A stretch of 30,466 nucleotides of DNA from Poteriospumella lacustris (taxonomy: Eukaryota > Sar > Chrysophyceae > Chromulinales > Dinobryaceae), in assembly GCA_008000375.1 (NCBI GenBank), contig SMOI01000364.1:1-30466 (forward strand), given 5' to 3'. A program made the translations under genes and the position numbers. Positions 30,411 through 30,466 of the stretch are shown here, piece after piece; the first letter of the stretch is position 1, and every line of letters begins with the position of its first letter. The notes beneath the pieces were generated by a model. It was not told the DNA's origin. It saw only the letters and a program-made list of their open reading frames with translations, and did not search any database.

Positions 30411-30466
30411 GGATTGGATTGGATTGGATTGGATTGGATTGGATTGGATTGGATTGGATTGGATTG
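30411..30466. repeat. GGATT pentanucleotide array running off the window end
   Basis: Eleven exact copies of GGATT plus one base, reaching the last base of the window, so its full length is unknown. It does not match the common TTAGGG or TTTAGGG telomere units. Confidence 0.95.

Noticed and set aside
30411-30466. GGATT array as a telomere
   Set aside because: The unit differs from known telomere repeats and only 56 bp are visible; it is recorded as a repeat only.

Overview
This window is from the nuclear genome of a eukaryote, most likely a free-living unicellular one. Several genes are broken by short GT-AG introns. I place twelve, of 63 to 128 nt, most of them 63-90 nt. The proteins are eukaryotic types: an AP-4 adaptor subunit, a GATOR2 subunit, a Grc3/NOL9 polynucleotide kinase, AdoMet decarboxylase, an OGFOD3-like oxygenase and a microsomal P450. 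AP-4 argues against yeasts and other Dikarya. A trefoil-glucoamylase fusion and a plant-type Deg protease fit an amoeba, an oomycete-like stramenopile or a similar protist, but the sequence alone does not settle the lineage. Coding DNA is GC-rich with Ala/Gly/Ser/Pro low-complexity stretches. Spacers are more AT-rich.

Layout. (1) 1-9449 holds alternating divergent and convergent genes: AP-4 beta (-), P450 (+), a mitochondrial-type NSUN rRNA/tRNA m5C methyltransferase (-), and a PNPOx-like/flavin reductase fusion (+) that carries an in-frame UGA. (2) 9450-18327 holds five genes on the minus strand: a retropepsin-fold protein with an altered active-site motif, a PLAC8-family membrane protein, AdoMet decarboxylase, an OGFOD3-like 2-oxoglutarate oxygenase, and a coiled-coil protein I do not recognise. 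(3) 18328-27110 holds WDR24 (+), NOL9/Grc3 (-) and a Deg/HtrA protease (+), all with expanded low-complexity regions. (4) 27111-30466 holds a secreted trefoil-glucoamylase (-) followed by about 1.4 kb that is almost empty. That stretch has two copies of an 8-bp palindrome, a 32-bp tandem repeat, one weak small ORF and a GGATT array running off the window end.

The genes do not form one pathway. They are housekeeping and trafficking functions packed closely, with four divergent pairs that probably share promoter regions. The observations most worth checking are the in-frame UGA in the flavoprotein, the clathrin-box-like motif in the AP-4 beta hinge, the DGG retropepsin homologue, the signal-peptide-like start of the Deg protease, and the trefoil-GH15 fusion.
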